DNA of 64,000 bases from Streptomyces sp. NBC_01803 (GTDB lineage Bacteria; Actinomycetota; Actinomycetes; Streptomycetales; Streptomycetaceae): the NCBI RefSeq assembly GCF_035917415.1, contig NZ_CP109073.1, positions 3,060,501 through 3,124,500 on the forward strand, given 5' to 3'. The position numbers and the translations under genes are program-made. Shown in pieces: positions 25,976 through 34,299 of this stretch. Below the pieces are notes generated by a model. That model saw only the letters and a program-made list of their open reading frames with translations, was not told where the DNA came from and did no database searches. Position 1 is the first letter of the stretch. Every line of letters begins with the position of its first letter.

Positions 25976-26317
25976 ATGGAGCCGATCGACCTTCCGCCGC
26001 CCGTCGTCCGCCCCGCCCGGCCCGGGGACCGCCGACGAGCTGCGCGACCTGCTCCCGCGGGCGCCGCGCCCGGACACGGTCGGCCACCGCCTCACGCACA
26101 GCGGCCCCGACCGGCGTGACCATGTCCTCGTCGACGACCGGATGCGCGCCCTGCTGGGCGAGAGGGTCGGGAGCGGAGCCGGGCGAGTCCGGCCGCCGGG
26201 CGGGACGCCGTCCACGTCGCCCCGCCCGGCGCCGGGGTGCCGGGCGTCCTGGTGCCCACCGGGGAGACCCGTCAGGTCACCGCCGAGACCCGCGCCGTGG
26301 CCGCGCGGACCGGATGA
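25976..26317 (+). pseudogene. Frameshifted small gene
   Basis: A strong ribosome-binding site (GAGGAGGGGGAG) precedes ATG 25976, but the frame is continuous only as MEPIDLPPPVVRPARPGD. One shift near 26027 opens ADELRDLLPRAPRPDTVGH, continuing VLVDDRMRALLGERVG. A second shift near 26180-26200 opens RDAVHVAPPGAGVPGVLVPT, continuing to a stop at 26315-26317. The joined product would be about 112 residues with sensible composition. Either a recently inactivated gene or two sequencing errors; the family was not recognised. Confidence 0.5.
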
Positions 26318-26386
26318 GCAGGCGCCGGCGACCGCCTCGGGCCGGCCTGGGGGAAAGGCAGCCGGCCCGAGACGGCGAGCGGGGGA

Positions 26387-27910
26387 TCAGGCGCCGACGC
26401 TCTGGGCGAACTTGAAGGCGTTGTACGGGTCGTACCGGCGCTTCACCGCGACCAGGCCGTTGTAGTTCTCGGCGTAGTACGAACGCTGCCAGTTGGGGAG
26501 CGCCGGGTCGATGAAGTTCTGGTACGTCTCGCCGTTGGAGTACGGGTCGGCCGTGGTGAAGCCCCGGTCCACCCAGGCGTGCGCGACGGTACGCGCCTCG
26601 TCGGTGACGGTGCCCTGGCGGATCGTGGACAGGTAGTTCAGCGTGAACAGGCTGTCCCGGTGCACGTACGCGGTGGCGGTGCGGCTCAGGTCGCGCACGG
26701 CGCCGCCGGTGGGCAGCACCTGGAGCTGGTGGGTCTGGCCGGCCAGACGGTCGGCGTCGAAGACGGCCACGGCCTGCTCCCAGGCGGTGCGCGACGGGGC
26801 TTGGCCGAAGAAGCGGCTGCGCTCCAGGCCGAGGAGCGGTCGCGGAAGCTGGCCCTCGGGGGTCGCGCCGACGCGGTGGCACTGGGACACCGTGCGGGTG
26901 GCGCAGCCGTAGACGCCCATCATCAGGTTCACGTAGGGCAGGACATTCGCCGACTGGGACGCGGCGGGGCCGGTCAGCGCCAGCAGGCGGGCGACCTCGG
27001 ACTCCAGTTCGGCGCTGGTGCCGGTGGAGACGAGCTGGATCACGGGGACCGGCACGCCGCCGGGGGCCGCGTCGGGGAGGGTGATGATGCCGCCGCCGCC
27101 GATGGTGCGCGGGGCGTCGACCAGCCACTGCGCGTACCCGTGAAGCATGTCGACCGCGCGGTCCCACGGGAAGGAGAGGGTCGTCGTGGCGACCGTGGTG
27201 AGCTGGTCGGGCGTGACCGTGTAGGAGGTGACGATGCCGAAGTTGCCGCCACCGCCGCCGCGCAGCGCCCAGAAAAGGTCGCTGTTCTCCTGTCCGGAGG
27301 CGGTCACGACCCGGCCGCTGGCCAGGACGACCTGGGCGGAGGTGATGTTGTCGCAGGCCATTCCGAACGACGGGGTGAGGAAGCCGATGCCGCCGCCCTG
27401 GATGAAACCGCCGGCCGCGACCGTGGGGCAGGCGCCGCCGACCACGGCGAGGCCGCTGGGGGCGAGCGCGTTGAGGATGTCGACGTTCTGCGTGCCGGCG
27501 CCGACGCGCACACTGCCGCTGCCGAGCGTGATGCCGTTGAGCCGGGAGACGTCAATGACGAGGCCCTGGGACGTGGAGTACCCGCCGCCGCTGTGGCCGC
27601 CGCTGCGGGCGGCGAACACCAGACAGTTGTCCTGGGCGAATTTGAGGGACACCGCGACATCGTTCGCGGTCTCGCAGAAGACGACGCCCTGGGGGCTGAT
27701 CTTGTCGTATTCGACGGTGTCGAGCTGCTTCGCCGTGGCATAGCCCGCGTCGGAGGGGAGGATCAGGTCGCCGGTCAGGCGTCGGCGGAGCTGATCCCAG
27801 GGTATGGACGTGGTGGATCGGCCGCCTCCGGCGACCACCGGACCGGCTTGCAGGACCGAGTAAGCGGTCGCGGCGGACCCGGCACCCAGAAGTGTTCTTC
27901 GACTGATCAT
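26387..27910 (-). CDS. Tat-exported FAD-linked oxidoreductase (berberine-bridge type)
   Basis: Protein of 507 residues from ATG 27910. The N-terminus ISRRTLLGAGSAATAYSVL is a twin-arginine signal. The FAD-binding PCMH domain carries ARSGGHSGGGYS (His106, the usual 8-alpha-histidyl flavin link) and GGACPTVAAGG (Cys161, at the place of the second, cysteinyl link). The C-terminal BBE segment NWQRSYYAENYNGLVAVKRR (also with a Tyr pair) and RYDPYNAFKF is present. Bicovalent flavoproteins of this kind oxidise sugars, alkaloids or polyketides; the substrate here is unknown. Location outside the membrane follows from the Tat signal. A GTG at 27931 could add seven residues. Confidence 0.9.
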   Translation of the reverse strand: MISRRTLLGAGSAATAYSVLQAGPVVAGGGRSTTSIPWDQLRRRLTGDLILPSDAGYATAKQLDTVEYDKISPQGVVFCETANDVAVSLKFAQDNCLVFAARSGGHSGGGYSTSQGLVIDVSRLNGITLGSGSVRVGAGTQNVDILNALAPSGLAVVGGACPTVAAGGFIQGGGIGFLTPSFGMACDNITSAQVVLASGRVVTASGQENSDLFWALRGGGGGNFGIVTSYTVTPDQLTTVATTTLSFPWDRAVDMLHGYAQWLVDAPRTIGGGGIITLPDAAPGGVPVPVIQLVSTGTSAELESEVARLLALTGPAASQSANVLPYVNLMMGVYGCATRTVSQCHRVGATPEGQLPRPLLGLERSRFFGQAPSRTAWEQAVAVFDADRLAGQTHQLQVLPTGGAVRDLSRTATAYVHRDSLFTLNYLSTIRQGTVTDEARTVAHAWVDRGFTTADPYSNGETYQNFIDPALPNWQRSYYAENYNGLVAVKRRYDPYNAFKFAQSVGA

Positions 27911-28145
27911 GCGAGCACGATGCCCCAGCACCCGGGGGAATTCCTTAGCAGTGAGTCGCCAGTCTCTTTGCTGAGTGTCCTCCGCCCGCCGGGGGCCTTC
28001 CGCGACCGGCCGCGGGGGACGACGATCAGGGCGAAATAACCTAACGTGCAGCCAGCGTTTACCATGTGGTCACTTACCCGTACCCTGACGCGCTGGTCAC
28101 CTGTCTACCGTCGCGTTTGACCTGTTCACAGCCCCTGGAAACCCG

Positions 28146-29111
28146 GTGCCCAAACTCTCTGTCATCGTCGCCTGCCACAACGTGCAGGACTTCGCGCCCA
28201 CCACGCTGCGCAGCCTCGCCCGTAACGCCGGGCCGGAGACCGAGTTCATCCTCGTCGATGACCGCTCCACGGACGCCACAGGGGAAATCCTGGGCCGGGC
28301 GGAGGGGGAGCTGCCGCGGGCCAGAGTCATCAGACACGATCAGAACCTGGGCATCTCGCACGCGCGCAACACCGGCATCGAGGCCGCCAAGGGCGAGTAC
28401 CTCACGTTCCTCGACGGTGACGACTGGTACGCGCCGGGCTATCTGGACCAGCTCGTCGCCGTGATCGACGAGCTCGGCTGCGACTTCCTGCGCACCGACC
28501 ACGTGCAGTCCCACGGCAAGCGCCGCACCATCGCCCGCGCCCCCGCCCCGCGCCGGGGCGAGGTGATCAGCCCGCGCGACGCGATAGCGCCCGCCGACCG
28601 CAAGACGATGGTCGACTATCCCTTTGTCTGGGCCGGGATCTACCACCGCAGGCTGTTCGAGGACGGCATGCGCTTCGAGACGCACCTGCGGACCGCCGAG
28701 GACCGGGTGTTCTCCTGGCAGCTCCACCTGCGGGCCAAGACGTTCGCCACCGTGGGCCTGCTGGGCGTGTTCTACCGGCGCGGGGTGACCACCTCGCTGA
28801 CGCAGATTCGCGACGAGCGCCAGCTCGACTTCATCCCCGCCCACGACGTGATCCTGCGGGATGTCTCGGCGGACCACGAGGCGGACCGCTTCCTTCCCAA
28901 GATCATCAGGACCTACTGCGCGATGATCGCCTTCCACGCCGCCAACGCCGGCGGCTACGAGTCGGAGGCCGCCCGGCGGCTGAAGCAGGAGTCGGCGGCG
29001 GCGATGCGGCGCTTCCCGCCCGAGCTCCTGGAGCGGACACTGGTGGCCATGGGGGAAGACCGCGAGAGAGTGCTCAGGCGGCTGCTCGGCCGAGGACGGA
29101 GGGCGGCCTGA
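28146..29111 (+). CDS. Family 2 glycosyltransferase
   Basis: Protein of 321 residues from GTG 28146. GT-A fold: KLSVIVACHNVQ, EFILVDDRSTDATGE, the NLGISHARNTGIEAAKGEYL block and the DxD-type metal motif in FLDGDDWY. Later ED motif in RTAEDRVFSW. It transfers a sugar from a nucleotide donor to a growing glycan at the cytoplasmic face of the membrane. Three bases separate it from the polysialyltransferase-like gene, so the two form a unit with, probably, the convergent acyltransferase. Ribosome-binding site is weak (CTGGAAA). Confidence 0.9.
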   Translation: MPKLSVIVACHNVQDFAPTTLRSLARNAGPETEFILVDDRSTDATGEILGRAEGELPRARVIRHDQNLGISHARNTGIEAAKGEYLTFLDGDDWYAPGYLDQLVAVIDELGCDFLRTDHVQSHGKRRTIARAPAPRRGEVISPRDAIAPADRKTMVDYPFVWAGIYHRRLFEDGMRFETHLRTAEDRVFSWQLHLRAKTFATVGLLGVFYRRGVTTSLTQIRDERQLDFIPAHDVILRDVSADHEADRFLPKIIRTYCAMIAFHAANAGGYESEAARRLKQESAAAMRRFPPELLERTLVAMGEDRERVLRRLLGRGRRAA

Positions 29112-29114
29112 GCC

Positions 29115-30491
29115 ATGGCTGACACCACGCGCACCACCCAGATCTTCGAAGCCTCGACCCTGTACGGCGCGGCCACGCTCGCCGCGGCGCTGGACGCCGG
29201 CCAGTTCGGGCCGCGCGGCGACGCGCGCCGCGTGCTGCTCATCAGCAACAACGCGGCCGTTCCCGAAACGGCCGCCGACCTGCGCGAGATGGCCGGCTGG
29301 CGCCGCATCGCCGCCCGCTTCGACACCGTCATCGACTGGAACGAGACGATCAGCCCGCACCACCCCGGCGACTGGGGTCCGGCCGACCGCGACGCGCCGA
29401 TATGGGAGCGGACGCTGCGCCGTTTCTGGGGCCTCGGGGACGGCCGCGTCGAGCTGGTCGTGGAGTCCGTGCACGCCAAGCCGGCCGCCGCGCTGGCCAC
29501 GATCTTCGCCGACGCCGACGTGCACGTGTACGCGGACGGGCTGATGAGCTACGGCCCGACGCGCGACCGGCTGCCGCAGGACACCGCGATCCGCGTGCAG
29601 CGGCTGCTCCACCTCGACCTGGTGCCGGGGCTGCGCCCGCTGCTGCTGGCCGAGCACTCGGTGCCGTCCGAGGTCGTGCCCGACGACGCCTTCCGCGCCG
29701 TGCTGGACGAGATCAGCGCCGAGGACCGCGCCAGCGACCAGGAGGTGCCCGCGCCGGTAGCCGTGATCCTCGGCCAGTACCTGGCGGCGCTGGAGATCCT
29801 CACCCCGCGCGAGGAGGAGGCGCTGCACGAGCGGATGCTGCGCGGCGCCGCCGCCGCCGGATTCCGCGCGGTGGTGTTCAAGCCCCATCCGACCGCCCCC
29901 GCGCACTACTCGAAGGTGCTGGAGAAGGCGGCGGCCGACCTCGGTGTGCGGCTGACCGTGCTGGACACGCCGATGCTGGCGGAGACCGTCTTCGAGCGGT
30001 ACCGGCCGGGGCTGGTGGTCGGGTGCTTCTCCACCGCGATGTTCACCGCGTCCGCGTACTACGGGGTGCCGATCGCCCGGGTCGGGACCGGACTCCTGCT
30101 GGAGCGGATCGCGCCGTATCAGAACAGCAACCGCGTCCCGCTCACCATCGTCGACGCCCTGGTGCCCGATCTGGAGCGGCGGAAGGCCGGGGAGATCGTC
30201 ACCGAGCGGGCGGACGCGGCCGACGCCGTGGGGCCGCTGGTCCGGACCGTCGGGTACTGCATGCAGGGCAAGCTGAACCCGGGGCTGCGCGACGAGGCCG
30301 AGGCGTGGCTGGACGCCCACCTGAACGAGGAGACCTGGCGGTACTTCAAGCGGGCCAGGCTGACCGCGCTGGCCCTGCCGGGCGGCTTCGCCTCGGGCAT
30401 CACGCGGCAGCTCCCCGGCTCGGGCGCGGCCCTGCGGATCGCGCGCCGGGTGCGGAAGGCGACCCTGCGCGACGCCAAGACCAAGCGGTAG
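29115..30491 (+). CDS. Polysialyltransferase-like glycosyltransferase
   Basis: Protein of 458 residues. GT-B-type protein with the HP motif (VVFKPHPTAP, about residue 255) and a downstream ST motif (VVGCFSTAMFTA), both of which define bacterial polysialyl- and related ulosonic-acid transferases (POLYST family). N-terminal IFEASTLYGAATLAAAL is also family-like. Such enzymes build polymers of sialic or Kdn-like acids; streptomycete cell walls contain Kdn-bearing teichulosonic acids, so a wall glycopolymer is the likely product (inference). Coupled to the preceding GT2 gene. No sugar-activating enzymes lie here, so donor supply must be encoded elsewhere. Confidence 0.85.
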   Translation: MADTTRTTQIFEASTLYGAATLAAALDAGQFGPRGDARRVLLISNNAAVPETAADLREMAGWRRIAARFDTVIDWNETISPHHPGDWGPADRDAPIWERTLRRFWGLGDGRVELVVESVHAKPAAALATIFADADVHVYADGLMSYGPTRDRLPQDTAIRVQRLLHLDLVPGLRPLLLAEHSVPSEVVPDDAFRAVLDEISAEDRASDQEVPAPVAVILGQYLAALEILTPREEEALHERMLRGAAAAGFRAVVFKPHPTAPAHYSKVLEKAAADLGVRLTVLDTPMLAETVFERYRPGLVVGCFSTAMFTASAYYGVPIARVGTGLLLERIAPYQNSNRVPLTIVDALVPDLERRKAGEIVTERADAADAVGPLVRTVGYCMQGKLNPGLRDEAEAWLDAHLNEETWRYFKRARLTALALPGGFASGITRQLPGSGAALRIARRVRKATLRDAKTKR

Positions 30492-30527
30492 CCGACGCAC
30501 GAGAACGCGGGAGAACGCACGAGAACG

Positions 30528-30575
30528 CGGGAGAGAGGGGGCGGTGGGCCAGTGCCCGCCGCCCCCTCTCTCCCG
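30528..30575. terminator. Bidirectional terminator between convergent genes
   Basis: A perfect 17-base stem (CGGGAGAGAGGGGGCGG and its complement at 30559-30575) with a 14-base loop lies between the polysialyltransferase-like gene and the convergent acyltransferase. The upstream arm is preceded by an imperfect 20-base direct repeat (30497-30534). Confidence 0.85.
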
Positions 30576-30612
30576 TGTCTCTCAGCCCAGGCCGTTCACC
30601 CCAGGCCGCACC

Positions 30613-30671
30613 GATCAACCGAGGCTGCTCGGATGAACCGAGGCTGCCTCGGATCAACCCAAGAAGCGCCG
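30613..30671. repeat. Three 19-20 base tandem units ending in the acyltransferase 3' end
   Basis: Units at 30613-30631, 30632-30651 and 30652-30671 share GAT(C/G)AACC(G/C)A(A/G)G. The first two are nearly identical (GAACCGAGGCTGC core). The last is the real 3' end of the acyltransferase, including its stop codon (complement of 30654-30656). The copies therefore look like duplications of the gene end. Confidence 0.65.
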
Positions 30672-31817
30672 CAGGCCGAGGCGGCCCCACAGCAGGCTGG
30701 CCCCGTAGGACAGCACGCAGGTCATCAGCACCATGGCGATCAGCAGCAGGCTCCCGTCGACCGGGCCGACGTCCTCGGTGACGATCCGCATCACGATCTC
30801 CTCAACGAGGAAGACGTGCACCATGTACGCCCCCATCGCCGCGGCGGCCAGCTTGCCGAGGTTCGGGCGCCACCGCTCCGGGACGCGGATCCGGCTGACC
30901 CCCAGCAGCAGAGCGCCCGTCATGACGGCGGTGAACGGGTGCGCGTTCGCGATCGGGTAGTGGATCTGTGTGTCGTACCACAGGACGCCCACCGCGCTCA
31001 GCAGGAACAGCGGCACCATCAGCTTGCGGTAGCGCGGCGACAGCCCGCCGGGCAGGGAGAACAGCAGCGCGCCGGCCGCCGCGTAGACCACCGAGTATGT
31101 CCCGAAGCTCCAGGTGACGGGCGGCGGCTGCCAGCCGGTGACCTCGCCGATCGTCGGGAGCGCCTGCGGCAGGCCCGCGATCGCCACCAGGGCGATGCCC
31201 AGGCTCCAGGGACGCTGGCCGACCCGGATGAGCGTGATGAAGGCGAGCGCCATGATGATCGGGATGTACGCGTACAGGAACCAGAGGTGGTACGCGGGCT
31301 GCACCGTGCCGAAGAGCGCGTCCACGGAGAGGTCGGTCATCGGCTTGTCGTTGCGGTCCCGCAGCCAGGTCCAGACGAGGTAGGCGCCGGTCCAGACGAA
31401 CAGCGGCACTCCGTTGCGCCTGATCCGCTGCCACATCCGCGAGCTGTTCCTCGGCGGCGCGCCCATCAGCACGGCCCAGCCCGCCATGGCGAAGAACATC
31501 GGCACCGCGAACTGGTTGATCGCGTCGCCGATGTGCCCGATCCAGTACGCCGAGCGTCCGTTGGACTCCTCGCGGTCCACGGCCGTGAGGAAGGTAGCGG
31601 AGACGTGGCCCAGGATGACGGCGCAGGAGGCGACCAGTCGCATCACGTCGATGTCGTACCGGTGCTCGTTCTCCGGGGTGGAGCGCGGCGCGGGAATCGG
31701 GGCGGGGACGCTCTGGTCCGGTAGCGGCGACGGTGCCGGTGCCGTCGCGTCGGGCGCGGGCGCGGGCGCGGGCGCGGATGCGGGTTCGGCGGATGCGGGT
31801 TCGGTCTTGGGGAGCAT
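30654..31817 (-). CDS. Membrane acyltransferase (acyltransferase_3/OafA-like)
   Basis: Protein of 387 residues. After a Pro/Ala-rich cytoplasmic N-terminus (about 1-50), the acyltransferase-3 domain starts YDIDVMRLVASCAVILGHVS, containing the Arg and the catalytic-type His (GH). About ten membrane helices follow, including QFAVPMFFAMAGWAVLMG, WFLYAYIPIIMALAFITL and MVHVFLVEEIVMRIV. Such proteins O-acetylate sugars of surface polysaccharides. Convergent with the GT2/polysialyltransferase pair, it may modify the same glycopolymer. The 3' end has been tandemly duplicated downstream. Confidence 0.88.
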   Translation of the reverse strand: MLPKTEPASAEPASAPAPAPAPDATAPAPSPLPDQSVPAPIPAPRSTPENEHRYDIDVMRLVASCAVILGHVSATFLTAVDREESNGRSAYWIGHIGDAINQFAVPMFFAMAGWAVLMGAPPRNSSRMWQRIRRNGVPLFVWTGAYLVWTWLRDRNDKPMTDLSVDALFGTVQPAYHLWFLYAYIPIIMALAFITLIRVGQRPWSLGIALVAIAGLPQALPTIGEVTGWQPPPVTWSFGTYSVVYAAAGALLFSLPGGLSPRYRKLMVPLFLLSAVGVLWYDTQIHYPIANAHPFTAVMTGALLLGVSRIRVPERWRPNLGKLAAAAMGAYMVHVFLVEEIVMRIVTEDVGPVDGSLLLIAMVLMTCVLSYGASLLWGRLGLRRFLG

Positions 31818-32122
31818 GATTCCGATCGCTGGTTCGGTGGTGTGGTGCCGTCCGTCACGGCAGGGCTGATGCCACAGGCGCCGGACCTGGCTCCGGAATC
31901 CGCTGCCCGTGAACTATTAGCCGCTCGGTGAAAACGGCCCGCCGCCGGAAGGCGTCCACACAGTGAACTCCGGGCGGCCCAGCGGTGCCCACGGGGCCTC
32001 ATCCAGGTGCCTCTCGCACAGTACCCGGACCGGGAGCGGTGCGGGAGGGCCGTCGGACGTGGTGAACAATCGAGCGGGAGCGACCGGTGGCCGCCCCGGT
32101 GCGACCACGGAGGGAGTGGGAT
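31818..32122. other. Divergent intergenic region
   Basis: About 300 bases between the acyltransferase and LmeA-like genes. A minus-strand frame 31917-32108 ends VLCERHLDEAPWAPLGRPEF plus a Gly/Pro tail. It has plausible composition but lacks a start signal or family match, so it is not called. Confidence 0.4.
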
Positions 32123-32884
32123 GTGAGCGCGTTCATGGCCCTGCCGCGCCGGGCCCTGCGGCGGCGCGGGGTCCGGATCGCCCTGATCGTCGCGGCCGTG
32201 GTGACCGGGCTCACCGTGGCGGCCGAGGTGGCGGCCCGCGCGGTGGTGCACGGACGCATCTCCGAGGCGGCCGGCCGGAGCCTGGACGGCGAGGTCGAGG
32301 TGAAGACCGGCGACGGACTCGCGCTGGGCTCCCTCGCCGGGCGGCACCTGGACTGGATCGAGATGCGCGGCGACCACGCCAGGATCGGCCGGGTGACCGA
32401 CGCCTCGGTCCGGGTCCGGCTGAACGACGTGCGCCTGGACGGGCTCGGCTCAGGCAGCGGCGGCACGGTGGCCGCCACCCACGCCGAGGTCCTGGTGCCC
32501 ACCGAGTCGCTGCCCGCGCTGGCCGGCCGGGCGGACAGCGGCGGTGGCGGTGGCGGTGGCGGTGGCGGGCTGACGGTCGGCGCCGCCCGCGCGGACCCGG
32601 CCTCCGGCACCGTGGTGCTGGACATCGGCGGCGGGCTGGGCCAGGTGGCCGTGAAGCCCGCGTTGCGGGAGGGCCGCGTCGCGTTCGAGGTGACGGAGGC
32701 GTCGTTCCTGGGGATGGCGGTGCCGGGCGACCTGGTCGAGCGGGTGGCGGAGACGCTGTCCGACCCCACCGAGCACGAGGAGTACCCGCTGGCGCTGGAG
32801 GCGACCTCCGTCGAGGTCACCGAGGACGGCGTCGAGGTGCTGCTCGACGGCGGACCGGCCGCGCTGGAGACGGACGGCGGGTGA
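32123..32884 (+). CDS. LmeA-family (DUF2993) phospholipid-binding protein
   Basis: Protein of 253 residues from GTG 32123 behind GGAGGGA. A signal anchor (VRIALIVAAVVTGLTVAAEV) is followed by the DUF2993 fold: VVHGRISEAAGRSL, repeated beta-strand pairs such as RHLDWIEMRGDHARIGRVTD, and a C-terminal strand set with VEVTEDGVEVLL. Mycobacterial LmeA binds phospholipid and aids lipomannan elongation in the periplasm; the streptomycete relatives are uncharacterised. A run of ten glycines (32541-32568) encoded by GGTGGC hexamers splits the domain and may vary in length. Confidence 0.85.
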   Translation: MSAFMALPRRALRRRGVRIALIVAAVVTGLTVAAEVAARAVVHGRISEAAGRSLDGEVEVKTGDGLALGSLAGRHLDWIEMRGDHARIGRVTDASVRVRLNDVRLDGLGSGSGGTVAATHAEVLVPTESLPALAGRADSGGGGGGGGGGLTVGAARADPASGTVVLDIGGGLGQVAVKPALREGRVAFEVTEASFLGMAVPGDLVERVAETLSDPTEHEEYPLALEATSVEVTEDGVEVLLDGGPAALETDGG

Positions 32885-33100
32885 GGCCGCGCCGCGGACC
32901 CCGGTCCGCGGGGTGACCATGGACCGATGCTGCCGGCGGCTGTCGCGCCACGTCGTGCGCACCGGGAGGACAAGACGCCCGCCGACGCCGACTCGGTCAA
33001 CGAGGTCCGCGCGCTGCCGCGCTGACGGTTTGGTCGCCTCTCCGTGGCCGCATTGTTATGGCAGAGGGCGCAACAAACAAGGTGGTTCGCGCATCTTCAC

Positions 33101-33130
33101 CTATGAGGTCCTATGAGGTCCTATGAGGCC
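33101..33130. repeat. Three tandem decamers upstream of the L,D-transpeptidase gene
   Basis: CTATGAGGTC, CTATGAGGTC and CTATGAGGCC sit head to tail and end 23 bases before the ATG, just ahead of the ribosome-binding site. The third has one mismatch. They would lie in the leader or core promoter. Confidence 0.85.
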
Positions 33131-33153
33131 CAGTAACTCCAGGGGGAACCGTG

Positions 33154-34236
33154 ATGCGCGCCGCACTCTTTCGAAAGTCCGTCCTCTCCGCCGCCGCGGC
33201 GCTCGCCACAAGTGCCTTGCTGCTGACCGGTTGTTCCGCCGAGGGGCAGGAGGCGTCCGATCAGCCGTCGAGCGAGGAGTCCACGCAGGAGGAGTCGCCC
33301 GGCCCGGATGACTCCGAGGGCGGCGAGGACGAGGAGACCGAGGAGCCGGCCGAGGAGGTCGTTCTCGGCTTCGGCGACGAGTCGGACCAGGTGCGCGAGC
33401 TCCAGGCCCGGCTGGAGCAGCTCGGCCACTTCGTGGCCCAGCCCACCGGTTTCTACGGGGATGTGACGCTCGGCGCCGTCTCGGAGTACCAGCGGGAGGC
33501 GGGGCTCGAAGTCTCGGGCACGGTCTACGAGTCGACGTGGGCGGCGCTCACGGACGAGACCGAGACGCCCACCGAGGAGGAGCTGCACCCGCCGCAGCAG
33601 GTGCTGGGCTACGGGGACAACTCGGAGCAGGTGCGCGAGCTCCAGGCGCGGCTGAAGCAGCTCGGCCACTTCGACGAGAACCCCACGGGGTACTACGGGG
33701 ACGTCACCACCGCCGCCGTCCGGGCATACCAGGAGTCGGCCGGGATCGAGGCCACCGGCACGGTCTTCGAGCCGACGTGGGCGGCGCTCACGGACGAGAC
33801 CGAGACGCCCACCGAGGAGGAGATGTTCCCGCCGGTGGAGATCCCGGACGTGGAGCCCGCCCAGGACCTGGACGAGCGCTGCATGACCGGCCGGGTGCTC
33901 TGCGTCTCCAAGACTTCCAGCACGCTGTCGTGGGTGATCGACGGCGAGGTGCGGATGACGGTGGACGTGCGGTTCGGCGCCGCGGAGACGCCCACCCGCG
34001 AGGGCGAGTTCGAGGTGTACTGGAAGTCGCGCAACCACCACTCGACGCTGTACGACTCGCCGATGCCGTACGCGATGTTCTTCGACGGCGGCCAGGCCGT
34101 GCACTACTCGCAGGACTTCGCGGCCAACGGGTACAACGGCGCGTCCCACGGCTGTGTGAACGTGCGGGACGAGGCCGCCATCGCCCAGCTCTTCGACGCG
34201 GTGCACGAGGGCGACAAGGTCGTCGTCTACTGGTGA
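33154..34236 (+). CDS. Lipoprotein L,D-transpeptidase with two peptidoglycan-binding domains
   Basis: Protein of 360 residues from ATG 33154 (GGGGGA at good spacing; GTG 33151 is close by). Lipobox LLLTGC, then an acidic Ser/Glu-rich linker (about 30-65). Two PG_binding_1 modules follow, each with QVRELQARLxQLGHF and ending in a TWAALTDETETPTEEE segment. The DNA repeats almost exactly, so one module is a recent copy. The YkuD domain (about 245-360) has HYSQDFAANGYNGASHGCVN, with catalytic Cys in SHGCVNVRD. It cross-links meso-DAP residues of peptidoglycan outside the membrane. Confidence 0.95.
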   Translation: MRAALFRKSVLSAAAALATSALLLTGCSAEGQEASDQPSSEESTQEESPGPDDSEGGEDEETEEPAEEVVLGFGDESDQVRELQARLEQLGHFVAQPTGFYGDVTLGAVSEYQREAGLEVSGTVYESTWAALTDETETPTEEELHPPQQVLGYGDNSEQVRELQARLKQLGHFDENPTGYYGDVTTAAVRAYQESAGIEATGTVFEPTWAALTDETETPTEEEMFPPVEIPDVEPAQDLDERCMTGRVLCVSKTSSTLSWVIDGEVRMTVDVRFGAAETPTREGEFEVYWKSRNHHSTLYDSPMPYAMFFDGGQAVHYSQDFAANGYNGASHGCVNVRDEAAIAQLFDAVHEGDKVVVYW

Positions 34237-34299
34237 TCGGGTGGGCCGGGTGACCAGGCCACCCGGCCGGGGGGCGAACACGCGAGCGACAATGCCCCC

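Noticed and set aside
28074..30500. 808-codon minus-strand frame opposite the glycosyltransferases
   Set aside because: Antisense shadow; the plus strand holds two unmistakable enzymes.
31917..32108. 63-codon minus-strand ORF between the acyltransferase and LmeA-like genes
   Set aside because: Composition is reasonable but there is no start signal, family match or partner.
32927..33025. Short plus-strand ORF ending in DSVNEVRALPR
   Set aside because: Only about 32 codons and no ribosome-binding site; cannot be told from chance.
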